Shown: positions 1 to 11,176 of the stretch, piece after piece
How positions within the stretch are numbered: the stretch's first letter is position 1
Layout: each line of letters starts with the position of its first letter
NCBI GenBank assembly: GCA_001414345.1
Contig: LLCB01000018.1
Coordinates: 62,001 to 126,000 of the forward strand
Direction: 5' to 3'
Origin: Hymenoscyphus infarciens
Lineage: Eukaryota > Ascomycota > Leotiomycetes > Helotiales > Helotiaceae
DNA length: 64,000 nt
Position numbers and translations under genes: made by a program
Notes under the pieces: generated by a model
What the model saw: only the letters and a program-made list of their open reading frames with translations
Database searches by the model: none
Told to the model about the DNA's origin: nothing

Positions 1-85
1 AACACTTCCGAAAATCCCAGTATCCAACATCATTCACTGACCCATTTCCCCCAAACACCAAGAAACCAAAATCCATTATCAGGGA

Positions 86-1479
86 GCTTCAATGACTCTT
101 CGGTGTACTAGAGCTTCTCCGTCGATAATTGTAGAGTTCATGTGCGGTCATATTGTTACTTGTTGGGGATTCGAAGTAGTAGAGGGGTTTTAAGGGTGGG
201 GTATATCGACGGAAAAGGATGTAGCGTTTTATCCACCATCTGAGATATATGTGTGAATTTGAAAGATGAAATAGAGAACTAACCATCTGCTGAGACATCA
301 TAACAGTAAAAGCCGCCAGCGTAGCCCGCCTCAACCTTGGGATCTTGAACAAGTTTACAAACCTTGACATAGACGGTGTACCATTCTTAAAGATCTTCGC
401 TTTTAATTCAAGTTGTGAATGAATATAATTTAAATCCCTAACAGCTTGAACGGGTCTGTTTCGTAAACGAAGAAGGGCTTTGTAGGCTCGATGATATTCC
501 CCTTTTTTTCATGTACCAACGCGTGGACTCGGGACAGAAGTAGACGGCTGGGATGATGGGGGGGGGGGCGGCGGGGATGAAGGCTGGGCCCAGTTGAAGA
601 CGCCATGCTATATAGGTGCGGAAGATTGCTAGGGTTGGCACAAAATCCAAGAAACATTCCGAATGCAGTCCACATTTGCCAGCTCATGACGACTGTTTGG
701 GGATACCGTTAGGATTTCGTTTTGGCACAAGATACAAGAGGGAGGACGTACGAGTGCCCCGAATGGCAGCGGGTGACTTTTCTGCGGCGAATGTTGGAAC
801 CTGTATGCCAAGGTAATTGAGTTGGCACTCCATCTTAAGACGTTCCCCCCCTAAAAAAGCGTGCAAGCGAGAATGCCCCTTTCTTCAAATACCCGAAAAA
901 GCCAAATAAACACTCCACGTTGATCTTACAGTACTAGCTTTAGCACCCATCCCTAACCCTGAAAGGATCCTACAAGCAAGCGCCTGTGGCCATCTCCTCG
1001 TGTACGAGACGATCCGCCGATTTTAGTATAGGCTCGTGCCTACAACACCCTTACCTTATTAAAGTTTTAACAATAGAAAAGAAAACTATAAAAAGAACAA
1101 AATAACTTCTACTCGATCTTGAAGAAGCTAACTAATCTTGGAGTTGATACTTGTAACTTTTAGATTCGTTGTCGTGGTTTTATTGTGAGTAGTTATAACA
1201 GTGTAGAATGTACTAAAATCGGCGGATCGTCTCGTACACGAGGAGGCCATGTCTGTATAAATGCAGAGCCAAGAACGGTCCACAAACATATATTCCCCGA
1301 AACGAAAGTCGTCCCTCGTCGACCAATATAAGAGTTCAATGGATCTGATAACCAACATCCGAAGAGAGCCGCGCCGATGTATAGCGCGGCATTGATTAAT
1401 CCTCGAATCAATTGGTCATATGTATTTTGTTCGTCGATGTGGATATATCTTGGGAATGCGAGGTTTACCCCGTTGGACC
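86..1479 (-). pseudogene. Broken MFS sugar transporter, disrupted by a small transposon
   Basis: Conceptual translation of the minus strand gives ordered pieces of a fungal hexose/lactose-type sugar porter: GSNGVNLAFP, GCWLSDPLNSYIGRRGT, GMGAKAST, VPTFAAEKSPAAIRG, MSWQMWTAFGMFLGFCAN, YFCPESTRWYMKK and RLRRATLAAFTVMMSQQM. Several introns keep good borders, for example 57 bp between IRGT and LVMSWQM. The frame is broken three times: by the inverted-repeat insertion at 994-1245, by one extra base in a CCC run just before LAIFRTYIAWRLQL, and by one extra A in a seven-A run after YMKK. Removing the insertion with one copy of its target duplication restores QTWPQALACRI. Nothing family-like follows the MSQQM exon toward position 1, and the first roughly 100 residues (first membrane helix) are missing. 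The indels in base runs could be assembly errors; the insertion cannot. Confidence 0.75.
994..1245. mobile_element. 252-bp MITE-like element with perfect 35-bp terminal inverted repeats
   Basis: The 35 bases at 994-1028 (beginning CTCCTCGTGTACGAGACGAT) are repeated exactly, in inverse orientation, at 1211-1245. The flanks carry the same five bases GCCAT on both sides (989-993 and 1246-1250), as expected of a target site duplication. The 182-bp interior is AT-rich and has no ORF. The element sits inside an exon of the sugar transporter, and deleting it plus one GCCAT restores the reading frame. A 5-bp duplication with these ends does not match TA-duplicating (mariner), 3-bp (Harbinger) or 8-bp (hAT) families, so no superfamily is assigned. 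Confidence 0.85.
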
Positions 1480-1564
1480 CTGAATATCGTGCTTCGAAGT
1501 ATTTCGGAATATCCAAAGCATTTGTCCCCCAAAACCCAAGGAAGGAGAAGTAATGAATCAAGAC

Positions 1565-2393
1565 ATTGATCAGTATCAAATTTCGGACCACAAACACCGC
1601 CTCCAGAGGTACATTGATCGACCACATCCCGGGCGTAGGAGGCGATGTAATCACACTTCGGTTGGAAATCGTAGAAATTCTATCCTTCCCATCAGCATAC
1701 TTTCCCCTCTCTTCCCTCTCCCCAGAACCAAGACCACGGTGATCGCGAAAAGGGAAAGAACTTAGGTCAATACTTACATCATTACACTGCAACAAATTAG
1801 CATATGTTCGCGATGAATTAGGAGCCTGGAGTAATGAGTTCAAAAGGGGGGATGAAGGGAGATTTTACATACCAACCAAATCCCATTCGACTTATTACAA
1901 CTTGATCGCGAACAAGTACGCGCCGGAGAAATATAAATATCATGAGTCTTGATAAAGCCGATCCCATCACGAATTGGTCCAACATAGGCGGGTTTCCATG
2001 GTTGCCCGGGGACAGGGCAGCAGATGTATCCGTCCTTTTGTCTCATTAATATCACTCTAGAACATATGGGAAGGGGGGGATGAAACCTTGTTAAGAGCAG
2101 CACGCGAATCGATGTCAGAGTCAGAAACACCAAGGATGGGATCGAAATCAGGATATTGGGCCTTCATTTGTGCGAGTTGCTCTTGAACGGTTCCTGTGAG
2201 GGAGACTTCGTGACCACCCCAGGTGCCGGTGTAGGTCCATTCTGACTTTGGGAGAGGGAGTTCAGCTGGCAAAGCGAGGATCAGGATTGATATGTTAGTT
2301 AGTTAGTCTTGTCCTAAGCTGAGGTTGGGGTTTAGAGTGGCTTACCGACGTGAAGAGGCTATGGAAGCTTAAAAGGGAGAGTGGAAGTTGCAT
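1565..2393 (-). pseudogene. Small secreted cysteine-containing protein gene, probably broken
   Basis: Minus-strand exons start with a signal-peptide-like MQLPLSLLSFHSLFTS (ATG ending at 2393), then a segment with EWTYTGTWGGHEVSL and a following acidic part, a Cys-containing exon (DGYICCPVPGQPW to CSRSSCNKSNGIWL), a short exon ending QCND, and NFYDFQPKCDYIASYARDVVDQC to CGPKFDTDQ. The pattern of spaced cysteines, an IW motif and a C-terminal FDTDQ recalls a group of fungal secreted proteins of unknown function; I cannot name the family. Splice sites are present (GTAAGC, GTATGT and GTAAGT donors with CAG/TAG acceptors), but the phases of the first two junctions do not close, so either two frameshifts or mis-read borders exist. 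The usual C-terminus is not found; the reading runs into the transporter remnant. Confidence 0.45.
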
Positions 2394-2609
2394 GATGGCG
2401 GTAGTATCAAGGAGTGAGGGTGGTTCGTTGTAGTTAAGTTGGGCTAGCTCTTGGTGTGTTGTCTGTGATAGATCAAGAAAGACACGAAAAGTATTTTGCG
2501 AGAGGAAAGGTGTTAGAGGTAGCCTACACTTACTCGTAAAGGTTACCCCATCAGAAAACAGGGGTGAAATTACAATAGGTTTGGTAACCAGACACGGCGG
2601 AGAAGTCAC

Positions 2610-2993
2610 TGTAAAACTACTAGCCTCCCGTCCAAAACACCGATACTCTCTGGGAACTGAATGACTTCTTTCCGAAGCTAGAAGTAACTTATGGGTACAA
2701 TAGAGACATTGTGTGAATCGCTTAAGAAAAGCGCTCTTAGATATCCGAATTAACTTTAAACAATTTAGTTGGTTTCCTAGGACACCTTAGCATGCCTCAA
2801 TAAAGGGAAGTAAATGCCTGGTTTGCGATCGATAACGGAACTTTTCATTTCCATAATACTATCATGCATTGTGGGGGTGAGTCAAGTGCGATTCATCAGT
2901 CATAATCGGTATCTCAAACATACACCAATAGTCCAGTATTCCTGCAATCACATATGGCCGGCCCCCTTCCCTTCAACCAAGTTTCGACCCAGC
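2610..2993. other. Intergenic, nothing recognised
   Basis: Between the start of the broken secreted-protein gene and the stop codon of the Abp2 gene I see no coding signal, RNA gene or repeat. It should hold the Abp2 3' UTR and the promoter of the secreted-protein gene. Confidence 0.5.
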
Positions 2994-5196
2994 TCAACTC
3001 AACACAACAAGCGAATCCAAAACCCCCCTCTTCAAGTTCCCCAACTTCTCATCACGTTCCCTAATCTGCTGTCTCAAATCAAGATACATCTTCTTCCAAC
3101 TCTCCTCCGTCGGTTCCGGTCCATGTTCCAACACCGAGCTCTCAACCCCATGATGAATAGTCGCCAAAATAGTAAAACTCCCCTCGATAGATCCAAATCT
3201 CATTTTCCAATGACATTCATAATGCGCCACAGTCCCCTGTTCCAACCGTGTCATTTTCAATCTCGTCATCAGCGGTCCCCCGGCTAATGCAGAAAGGTTG
3301 ATGAGAAAAGCTTCTGTGCTCGAGGATTCAGCTTGTAAGTTCTTGACAACCTCTTTACAAATTTTATCTGCTTCATCGATGCTGCATTTTTCGATACTGG
3401 CTCCAGAGGCATCATACCAGTCTGCGGCGAGGATCTCGCAGATGAAATGGCTCTCTAGGGCGTCCATGTTGGTGCGATCTGTGTCTTCGTTTTGTGTGAA
3501 TTCTATACTGACGAAATGCTGGAAATTGGGGTCTTGGTTCTCCGGCGAGGTGAAGTATTCCATTAGAGGTGCTTGGCGGGAATTTGGAATTTGGTCGTGT
3601 TGGAGGTTGGGACTGTCTTCTCCATTCAGGAGGACGACTGGAGGGGGAGGTCCGGGTGGTGGTGGTGTTGCTAGTCTTACTGGACCTCCTTGTCGTTGGG
3701 GAACTTGAAGTTGTAGTCGGCTGGGTCTGCCGTTATTCAATGCCTGGTTATTTAGCGTTTGGTTGTTTAATGTTTGGTTACTCGTAGGCGGAGCTGGTGG
3801 GAAGAATTGAGGAACTTCCGATCGGTCAACCACGGGTGTTGCTGTTGGAGTGTTATCGTGAAGATTGATGGTTGGGACATCTCGAGAACTTGGGTTCACT
3901 GGAAATGTTGAAAAGGGTCCATCCTGTACCGATCGGTTACTTGAAGGTCTTCCTCTCAATTTTCCAGTGGACTTTCCACCACTACTCGGCCAAGCGGAGG
4001 AAACAGCTGGGCCATGTCTTCGTCTTGACCGACCTTTGGGTGTGATTGCAGACTGTGGCTCATTTGCACCATCCCACATCAGTCGATTACTAGCAGGTGT
4101 AATAGCAGATTGTGGATAGGCCGATAATGGAGTTTGTATATTATCAGGCCCATTCCAACGAAAGTTTGGCGGCAGTGTACCTGTCGCAGACCAAGGTGCT
4201 ATTCTATCATTGAAGTTTTGGGAGAATCCTGGATGTGCTGAGGCCGGAGTGTCTCCAATCATCGAATTTCTCGCCATCAAGAAATCTTCTGATAAAGTAG
4301 GCGATGCTTCTAGACGAGGACGCTGAGCTGGCGATTTTCCAGTGTCGCTCTCATTATCTCTGTCTTCAGCTTTCCTTCGACCACGTTTCGGTCTTGTCTC
4401 TGGTAATAATGCACGAAGTGCTAGATCTTCTTCGGCGGGTACTCCGTCTCGCCCTTCTGTATTCGGGTCGTTCGGTGATGGAATTTGGGTCCAATACACA
4501 TGAGGTTTGCCCAGAAGATACTCAAAAAATGCATCAACGTGCATTGCATGCATCCAACGCTATAGAATTTGGTCAGTTGGGAAGTGAGGGTATTTATTGT
4601 GGAAATTTCAGGTTCGAGATTGGCAGAAAAATGCACCATAGGAAAAGTGGAAGAAAATTTGTCATACGGAACAAGAGAACATTGATCCTTACCTTGAGTC
4701 GGACTGCATATTGTTGTACCTTTTGGGCACTCTGGCCCTTTTCTATCACAGGTTGCTCCACTCCGAGTTCAATCGCAAGTTGAGCCCAAGTCTTCAGTTC
4801 CTTTCGTTCAAGCTTTCCAATCAATTCATACAGAGTGAAAGTGCTAAAAGATTTTCCATCGCTTTTTGGGGGAGCTCGAAATACTTTTCTCAATTCGGTG
4901 GAATCGGTATCAGCTGCAACAGATGGGTTGCAGTGAAATATGAAGCTCACATATGCATCGTCGAAATTCTCCTCCGTGACATCCGTACAAGGCAGCAGCA
5001 TTCTTATCCCCTCACAGGGACCAGCTGTTGGAGTTGGAGGATGAAGTTGCGCTGGTGTCGACTGTTGTATTGGACTTGTAAGATTTTGTTTTGACTGCTG
5101 TGGTACTTCGAGCTTTTCAGTGGGCGGATATAGCATTTGGATTCGAAGCCTCGTTTCTTGAGAAATGCCGTTCGGGAATAGTATCTCGGGAGGCAT
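2994..5196 (-). CDS. abp2: ARS-binding protein 2 (Abp2) family DNA-binding protein
   Basis: Two exons, 4693-5196 and 2994-4559, phase 0, GTAAGG donor and TATAG acceptor, give about 689 residues. The conserved block runs across the junction: HCNPSVAADTDSTELRKVF, then FSTFTLYELIGKLERKELKTWAQLAIELGVE and YAVRLK joined to RWMHAMHVDAFFEYLLGKPHVYW. This is the Abp2 domain, first described in fission yeast as binding the autonomously replicating sequence, so a nuclear role in replication or chromatin is expected. The middle is low-complexity with a basic stretch near RPKRGRRK, a GRSRRRHG motif and a short NQTLN-type repeat. The last about 190 residues form a further conserved-looking domain ending in a predicted helix rich in charged residues. 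The neighbour upstream is divergently transcribed across a 1.1-kb shared promoter. Confidence 0.85.
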
Positions 5197-6314
5197 TTTG
5201 ATTGAAAGATGTCCTTGAAGCCATATGAGATGTGAAAAGAATTAATAGAGATTGAATATCAAAACAACGAAATACAATGGTTTTGAGCAGGAAACCGTCG
5301 CTCTTTTCAATAAAACTGCGCTCAAAAACGAAGGATTCAGCTGAAACAATGCGCAAAAAACCCCAGTGACTCCTCAGAAGCAGAAGCAAGCAGCGCAAGA
5401 CAAACAGGACGAAAAGATATGACTTGTACAAAAGACGGAATTGAAGAGATATATTGTCAGCAACAGGCGGCTATGATCGAGTAATGGTAGCTAATTGAGG
5501 GCATTTCAAGAATGGATGAGGGTTTGACAACAGCTGATTGATTGCTCATGAAATCATGGCTAAGAATAGAAAGAGGCGATTAATTGGTGGAAGTCAAGGA
5601 AAGGGCGGGGCGGCTACGGCGAGTTTCGCTCGTACCAAGTGTGCAGCCATAAGGAGTCACGTGGGAGTCATGTGGGAGTCACGTGGGAGTCTCGCGGTGG
5701 ACATTAAAAGCCGGGAGTAAATAGCCCGTTGTTCTAATACTATTTAATATGTTCCAAATGATTTTAGGACAATTGAATATGCTTATTCTAACACGCCTGG
5801 GTTATTCTTCTCAGTTACCCCAAACTTCTAGTGTAATTAACCGGAACAACGAGAGCTAGGTGGGCAGGTGCGTATTTACAAGTATACAACAATTGATATT
5901 TATTAGTTAATATATTACGTTTTAAGATTGCGAAACGATATGGTCTACAATACTTATAATAATAAAACTAAGTCGCAAGCATGCAAGTCCTATTTTGGTG
6001 TACATATCAATCATTGTCCGTAGTGTTATGTTGGAGGACGTACTGAATTATACTTAAGGACCAAATAATCGGTTCCGACAAATGACAGAGCTCCCCCACA
6101 TTCTTCCTCCGCCCGAACGACCTCGGCAAGTGCCAACTCGGAGATGGGGGAATTTATGCGTCTGAATCGCATTGCAAGTTTGACATTTGCTTCTGACTCT
6201 GTTGCTAAATACTTGACTGAATCATCTGCCACATTCACAAGCCTCCATCTTGACCTCCCAAAACTCGTCTGAACTTACTTCACATTCCAAATATCAACCG
6301 ATTTGAACAACACA
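5197..6314. other. Divergent promoter region of Abp2 and the peroxisomal carrier
   Basis: This 1.1-kb stretch separates two genes read outward and should hold both promoters. Apart from the E-box repeat at 5655-5695, and AT-rich sequence at about 5735-6010, I see no gene or repeat. The short ORFs on either strand show no family features. Confidence 0.6.
5655..5695. promoter_or_regulatory. Triple 11-bp repeat with CACGTG E-box cores
   Basis: The unit GGGAGTCACGT is repeated in tandem with an 11-bp period. Perfect CACGTG palindromes lie at 5658-5663 and 5680-5685, and a one-base variant (CATGTG) at 5669-5674. CACGTG is the core site of bHLH factors such as Cbf1 and other fungal E-box regulators. 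Its place in the divergent promoter, about 460 bp upstream of the Abp2 start and 620 bp upstream of the carrier start, makes a regulatory role plausible but unproven. Confidence 0.45.
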
Positions 6315-7358
6315 ATGGCGCCAACTACTACAGCAGCCCAGCAGTCCGATAACGTTGCACATGCCCTTAGCGGAGCAGGAGGAGGGATCCTTTCTATGGC
6401 ATTAACGTACTGCTCCCAATAATCTTTCGTCCCTTCTTTGATTTCCTGTCTAACCTCTTATCCCAGATACCCTCTCATTACCCTCTCCACTCGCGCCCAA
6501 GTCGAATCCTCACGCGCCGACTCTGGCTTCCTCGATGCCGTCAAAAAGATCATAGCCCGCGAAGGCATCACAGGATTATATGCCGGGTTAGACTCTGCCT
6601 TATTTGGCATCAGTGTCACCAATTTCGTTTACTACTACTGGTACGAATGGACCCGCGCGGGGTTCGAGAAGGCGGCTATCACCTCCGGCAGAGCGAGCAA
6701 GAAGTTGACAACAATAGAGAGTATGATTGCAGGTGCTATTGCTGGGAGTGCGACCGTTATGTTGACAAATCCGATTTGGGTTGTCAATACACGCATGACG
6801 ACGAGAAAACAGAATAAGGAGGTTGATGATTTGTCGGGCAAAGCCAAGGCGCCTACTACGGTAGGGACATTGTTGGCACTCATCAGAGAAGAAGGGCCAC
6901 TTGCGCTCTTCTCTGGGGTTCTTCCTGCTTTGGTCTTGGTTGCCAACCCAATTTTGCAATATACTATTTTTGAGCAGTTGAAAAATGCCTTGGAGAAGAA
7001 GAAGAGGATTACTCCTACAGTGGCATTTTTGCTGGGTGCATTCGGAAAGTTATTTGCGACTAGTATCACATACCCTTATATTACGGTGAAAAGCCGGATG
7101 CATATCGCGGGGAGAGATGGCGGGAAAGAAAGTATGGTCGAGGGTATGAAGAGGATCAAGAGAGAAGAGGGATTGGTCGGCTTTTATAAGGGTAAGTTGT
7201 CAGTTGTTATAGGCACTCAAAAACCATGCTAATAATGAATAGGTATTGGGCCAAAGGTCACACAGAGCGTGCTTACCGCCGCATTTCTATTTGCTTTTAA
7301 GGACGTGCTCTATGAGCAGACCATCAGATTGAGGAGAAAACTCCCAGTCAAGGCATAA
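6315..7358 (+). CDS. ANT1: Peroxisomal adenine nucleotide carrier (PMP47/Ant1-like mitochondrial carrier family)
   Basis: Three exons (6315-6406, 6467-7191, 7243-7358) join in phase to about 310 residues, the normal size of a mitochondrial-carrier-family protein. The three signature motifs are visible: YPLITLSTR spanning the first intron, NPIWVVNTR and YPYITVKSR, one per roughly 100-residue repeat, each repeat having two membrane helices. The start MAPTTTAAQQSDNVAHALSG followed by GAGGGILSMALTYPL matches fungal peroxisomal PMP47/Ant1 carriers, which exchange cytosolic ATP for AMP across the peroxisomal membrane to support fatty-acid activation. The C-terminus is basic (RLRRKLPVKA). The stop lies only 156 bp from the stop of the convergent dehydrogenase gene. 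The family assignment is firm; the exact substrate is inferred from it. Confidence 0.85.
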
Positions 7359-7513
7359 ATCACACCCATAAACCATCACATGTACAAAAATCAAGAGGCA
7401 CAAGGGGCTCTGGCTGATGCATGGTAAAGTGTCGCATCTCGCATTGTTAGAGTAACTGTATGGCTAAATTTATCATCATCCAACCTGATCTAGAAATAAA
7501 AAAATACCCCAAT

Positions 7514-8515
7514 CTACAAAAACTGCTGCTCCCCAAACTCACCACTAAGAACAACATCCAAGTTCTTCTGGGACAAAATCTCTTCCTTTCTCTCAACCAA
7601 TTCATCCACGCTCCAATTTACATTAACATACTTCCCATTCAAGAACGCCCCCTTCTCAGTTGCGAGCCAAACCGCGGTTCCACCAGCAAGATCAAAAGTA
7701 TCATGGGCGAAAGGCAACAAGTTGCCAGTCACGATATCGGTCTTGATAATACCAGGATGGATACCGATGGCTACGACATTAGGGTTCTCAGCTGCGATGA
7801 AAGCTTGCAACTTGAGAGCCACCAACTTGGTCAATCCGTAGGCTGAGAGGCCTGGGAAAGTAGCGAGTCCTAAGGCACTGGAGAGGTTGATGATCGTTCC
7901 TTTGCTCTCTTTTCCGAGGAGTTTGAGGAAGCCTTGGGATACGAGGAAAGTGCCTTTGATATTGGTTTCCTGTTTTTTTCTTCTGTCAATTATATTGAAA
8001 CCACATGTTAAGGGGGGACTTACAAAATCCGACCACCACTCATCAGGATTCACATCAGCAACAGTCCCAGCGTTCAAAGTCCCGGCATTATTGACCAACA
8101 CATCTGCTTTTCCAAATTTCTCCTTTACAGTCTCCCAAAGAGCTGTGACGGATCTGGAATCTCGAACATCGGCGATTGCGCTGACGACTTGGATTTCCTT
8201 GTTGATTGCCAAGATCTCTTCACGCACTTCGTCAAGTGGTGCTTGCTTGCGGGCGACTATGACGATGGCTTTTGGTCCTGCACGGGCAAAGGATTTTGCG
8301 AAGCCCTAGGGTGAGGGTTGTTAATTACACGTGGGGTGGAATGGGAATGAAGGGATATGTACCTCACGACCAATTCCTTTTCCAGCTCCAGTTATAACGA
8401 TAACTTTTCCGGCTTGGCTATTGGATGGGGAGGTGGGATCAATTGCTGGGTAGACATCGCGGTAGTAGGTCTTTGTGAATTGAGATCCTTTGATGAGGGC
8501 GTCGCGGTCTACCAT
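7514..8515 (-). CDS. Short-chain dehydrogenase/reductase
   Basis: Three exons (8363-8515, 8024-8305, 7514-7969) close in phase and give 296 residues. The classical SDR features are in order: a Rossmann nucleotide-binding motif TGAGKGIG near residue 42, an ADVRD segment, the NNAG motif, the catalytic serine in NLSSALG and the Tyr-x-x-x-Lys pair in YGLTK, followed by HPGIIKTD. The substrate cannot be told from sequence; an NAD(P)H-dependent oxidoreduction in the cytosol is expected because no signal peptide or membrane segment is seen. It stands alone, with no neighbouring biosynthetic genes, so a role in a secondary-metabolite cluster is not supported here. Confidence 0.85.
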
Positions 8516-11176
8516 CTTGTACCGGTGTAAATTGCAGGGTTATTTTCAAAAGTGAGTTTTAAATTTTAGTTATGAAGTTCGGCGGGTGGACAAGAGATTG
8601 TAACTGAGCTTTGAAGTGAAGTTGAGTATTGAGAATTACTCCTGAGAGAGGAAGAGGGATTTATATCTCGAGCATTGGTCTTTGCTTAAAGCTCGGTTGG
8701 AGGTATGTGTATGGAGTAAATGTGATGTGATTACTACTCACGGAATTCCTTGGTGAGGTTTACAAATCTGCTACACCGCATGAAGCCACTCCCAACTCCC
8801 CAGCCCTACGACTTCCAGTCACGCAATTTACCCGCACCTCATATCAAAATCAAGTCCCGTTTTAGGTTCCAGGGCGTAGACCTTATTCTCTTTCAAGGTT
8901 AAACTCATATCTCATCCCCTCCACTTATCTATAACCTTGTTTATATGGAACCAATCCACCACGTTTACTATCATGTAGTTTGCACTAACTCCTTCTGCTT
9001 GTAACTCTCACGCCATTCACTCGCCAATTTTTCCATGTGCTGATGCGGTGAGACTCGTAAACTCACTGAAGCTGAGGCAGTATTCCAAAGTCCTGGGAGT
9101 AATTGTATTCCTTCTCTCCTCTTTGAAGGATTTTTCCTCCAAGCTTTCTCGTCTAATCCCTGGACCAAAACGGGATGATCTTCTAATCATGTTTTGTACG
9201 AAACGGCTTCGGGTTTTTATTGTACCGTCTCCATTGACATAATCAAGCTTATATTTTTTTGGAAGTGGTATTATTTGCAGAGTTCTATCGGCGTTGAGGG
9301 CTGAACTTTGGGGTTGTGGTTGTCAAGCGACCTTCAGATGCGAATGCTGGGCAAAATATGAATTGGCTTTTGCATCACTTTGACTGTAATCACCAGGGAT
9401 TGCGCGATGGTTGCTATTACTTCTTCTATCCCTCGGATCTTTCCTCGTGGAGCGTCCTTCAAGCCTTTCCTTTGTCAATAAATGTTGAGTAATCATTTTC
9501 TCGGTATTTCTTGACCGAGGGCTTGTGTCCTTAACTACCATTTTCCCCAGAAAGCACTTCACTTAATTACATACCCAGTCACAGTTTTGACGAAAATACT
9601 GCGATTGCCACCTCAGATGAAGGTTGATGAGAATTTCCGAAAACTATCAACACAGAGCAGCAAGTTCATCCAATTGCTGGATACTCTTGTGCTTGCTTTT
9701 GCTCAGTTTTGGATCTATATAATCCCTTGGTCGTTATACTAAACTTAAATATCAAGCCAAAAAGCAAGGATATAATTTAGAAAAAGGATTACGATATTCG
9801 CCAATGCGCCACAAAAAAATGGTTTCGTTTTGTCGTTTTGTCGTTCCTAAACTTTTCTTTACCAGTTCAGAAAGCTAAGTGAAGATAGCTTTCATACAAC
9901 CTTGTGGGCTGGATATTTCAAGTACCAATCATTTGTATTTTCGGCAGTAGAGTACGATTCGACAGCAAGTGTCGCCCATAATTTGTTGAGGTCAACTCAC
10001 AGTAAATAGGGGCGAAGGGGGTGCCCTTAATATGGACAGTCTTTGATATCAACATAGGTTCTCCAAATCTTGGTTTACTTCACAGGGTCCTTGGGGGGAG
10101 GGTGATGAATCCTCACCTTCATTTGTCCGACTTGTAGTGTTCTATATTTCTTCACGAACTCGGCATTTTATAATCGCTCAGGCAAAGTCTCACCCAGTAA
10201 CCAGAAGGCGCACGCGTTCTGGGTGAGAGTGGAGCCGAACGTTTAGAGAGAGAATTAGTTTACGGAATGAGACCTTCTCCATCTATATGATGTATGATGA
10301 TTGAAGTCTCTTTTGAACTGGGTAGAGGGGTGAAGATCACTTTCACATTTTGAAACGCTTCCAGTTCTGAGCTGAGAGCTTACCACAGGGAGATTCAAAT
10401 TTAGGAAAAGTACAGTATAGCACTACGATAAGTTCACATCCGTTGCTCCCTGGGTGGGGATATGTCACGAGTCGCAATTGCAATTTACCAAGCTGATTTG
10501 GTGCCAATGCTAGATACTAAAAGACAACGACCATGAACAGTAGTCCCATCACAACAATTCTTCGTTAAACGCCCAGGTAGACGTCCTCAGTCATGTGTGA
10601 AGATATTTCCTGACTCTTGGCAGCAAGTATCACTTAAGAATTTCCAAGTGTTTTTAAAGATTGATGTGAAAGTCAAGTACAGAAAAGCTTCTCCGGCATT
10701 CTTCAAATTCCGATCCGATATGATCTCTTTCTGCCTGAAATAAAACTCGAAGCCTGCTAAACCACGCGTCATACCGAATGCGAGCCAAATGAAGCAAGAT
10801 AATTTTCGATGGCAAGCCTAAACTCACATCTTATAGCCTGTATCCAATGAAGAGGGTATTCTTCTTTCAATTCCTTGGGAACCCCTCACTGTATGTGAAA
10901 ACTGACATATATCGGAATGTTTTTCGGATAGGTATGCCTTACGGTTCAAAGCATAACTTATGTCACTATCAAGTACGTATCTGTAACATCATACGAAACC
11001 AAATCGAGTTATTTAAGCTTGCAGATTCCAGCTCTACAAGAACCAGTCAAAAAAAGAAAGAATGGTTATTATACGAAAAGATGTATCTATGTTATTTTAC
11101 CGCTAGTCCCACTCACCATCAATATCAACAAGCCTAATCTACCCCTAAAAAGAAAATTTCGCGCAACAAACATCCT
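8516..11176. other. 2.7-kb region without a recognisable gene
   Basis: Both strands show only short ORFs without family motifs, signal peptides or closing splice patterns. Base composition is ordinary, unlike the RIP-mutated blocks. The first few hundred bases should be the dehydrogenase promoter and the last the 3' UTR of the repeat-protein gene. A non-coding transcript cannot be excluded. Confidence 0.45.

Noticed and set aside
7514..8515. The dehydrogenase as part of a secondary-metabolite cluster
   Set aside because: No synthase, cytochrome P450, methyltransferase or pathway regulator is nearby; the neighbours are housekeeping genes.
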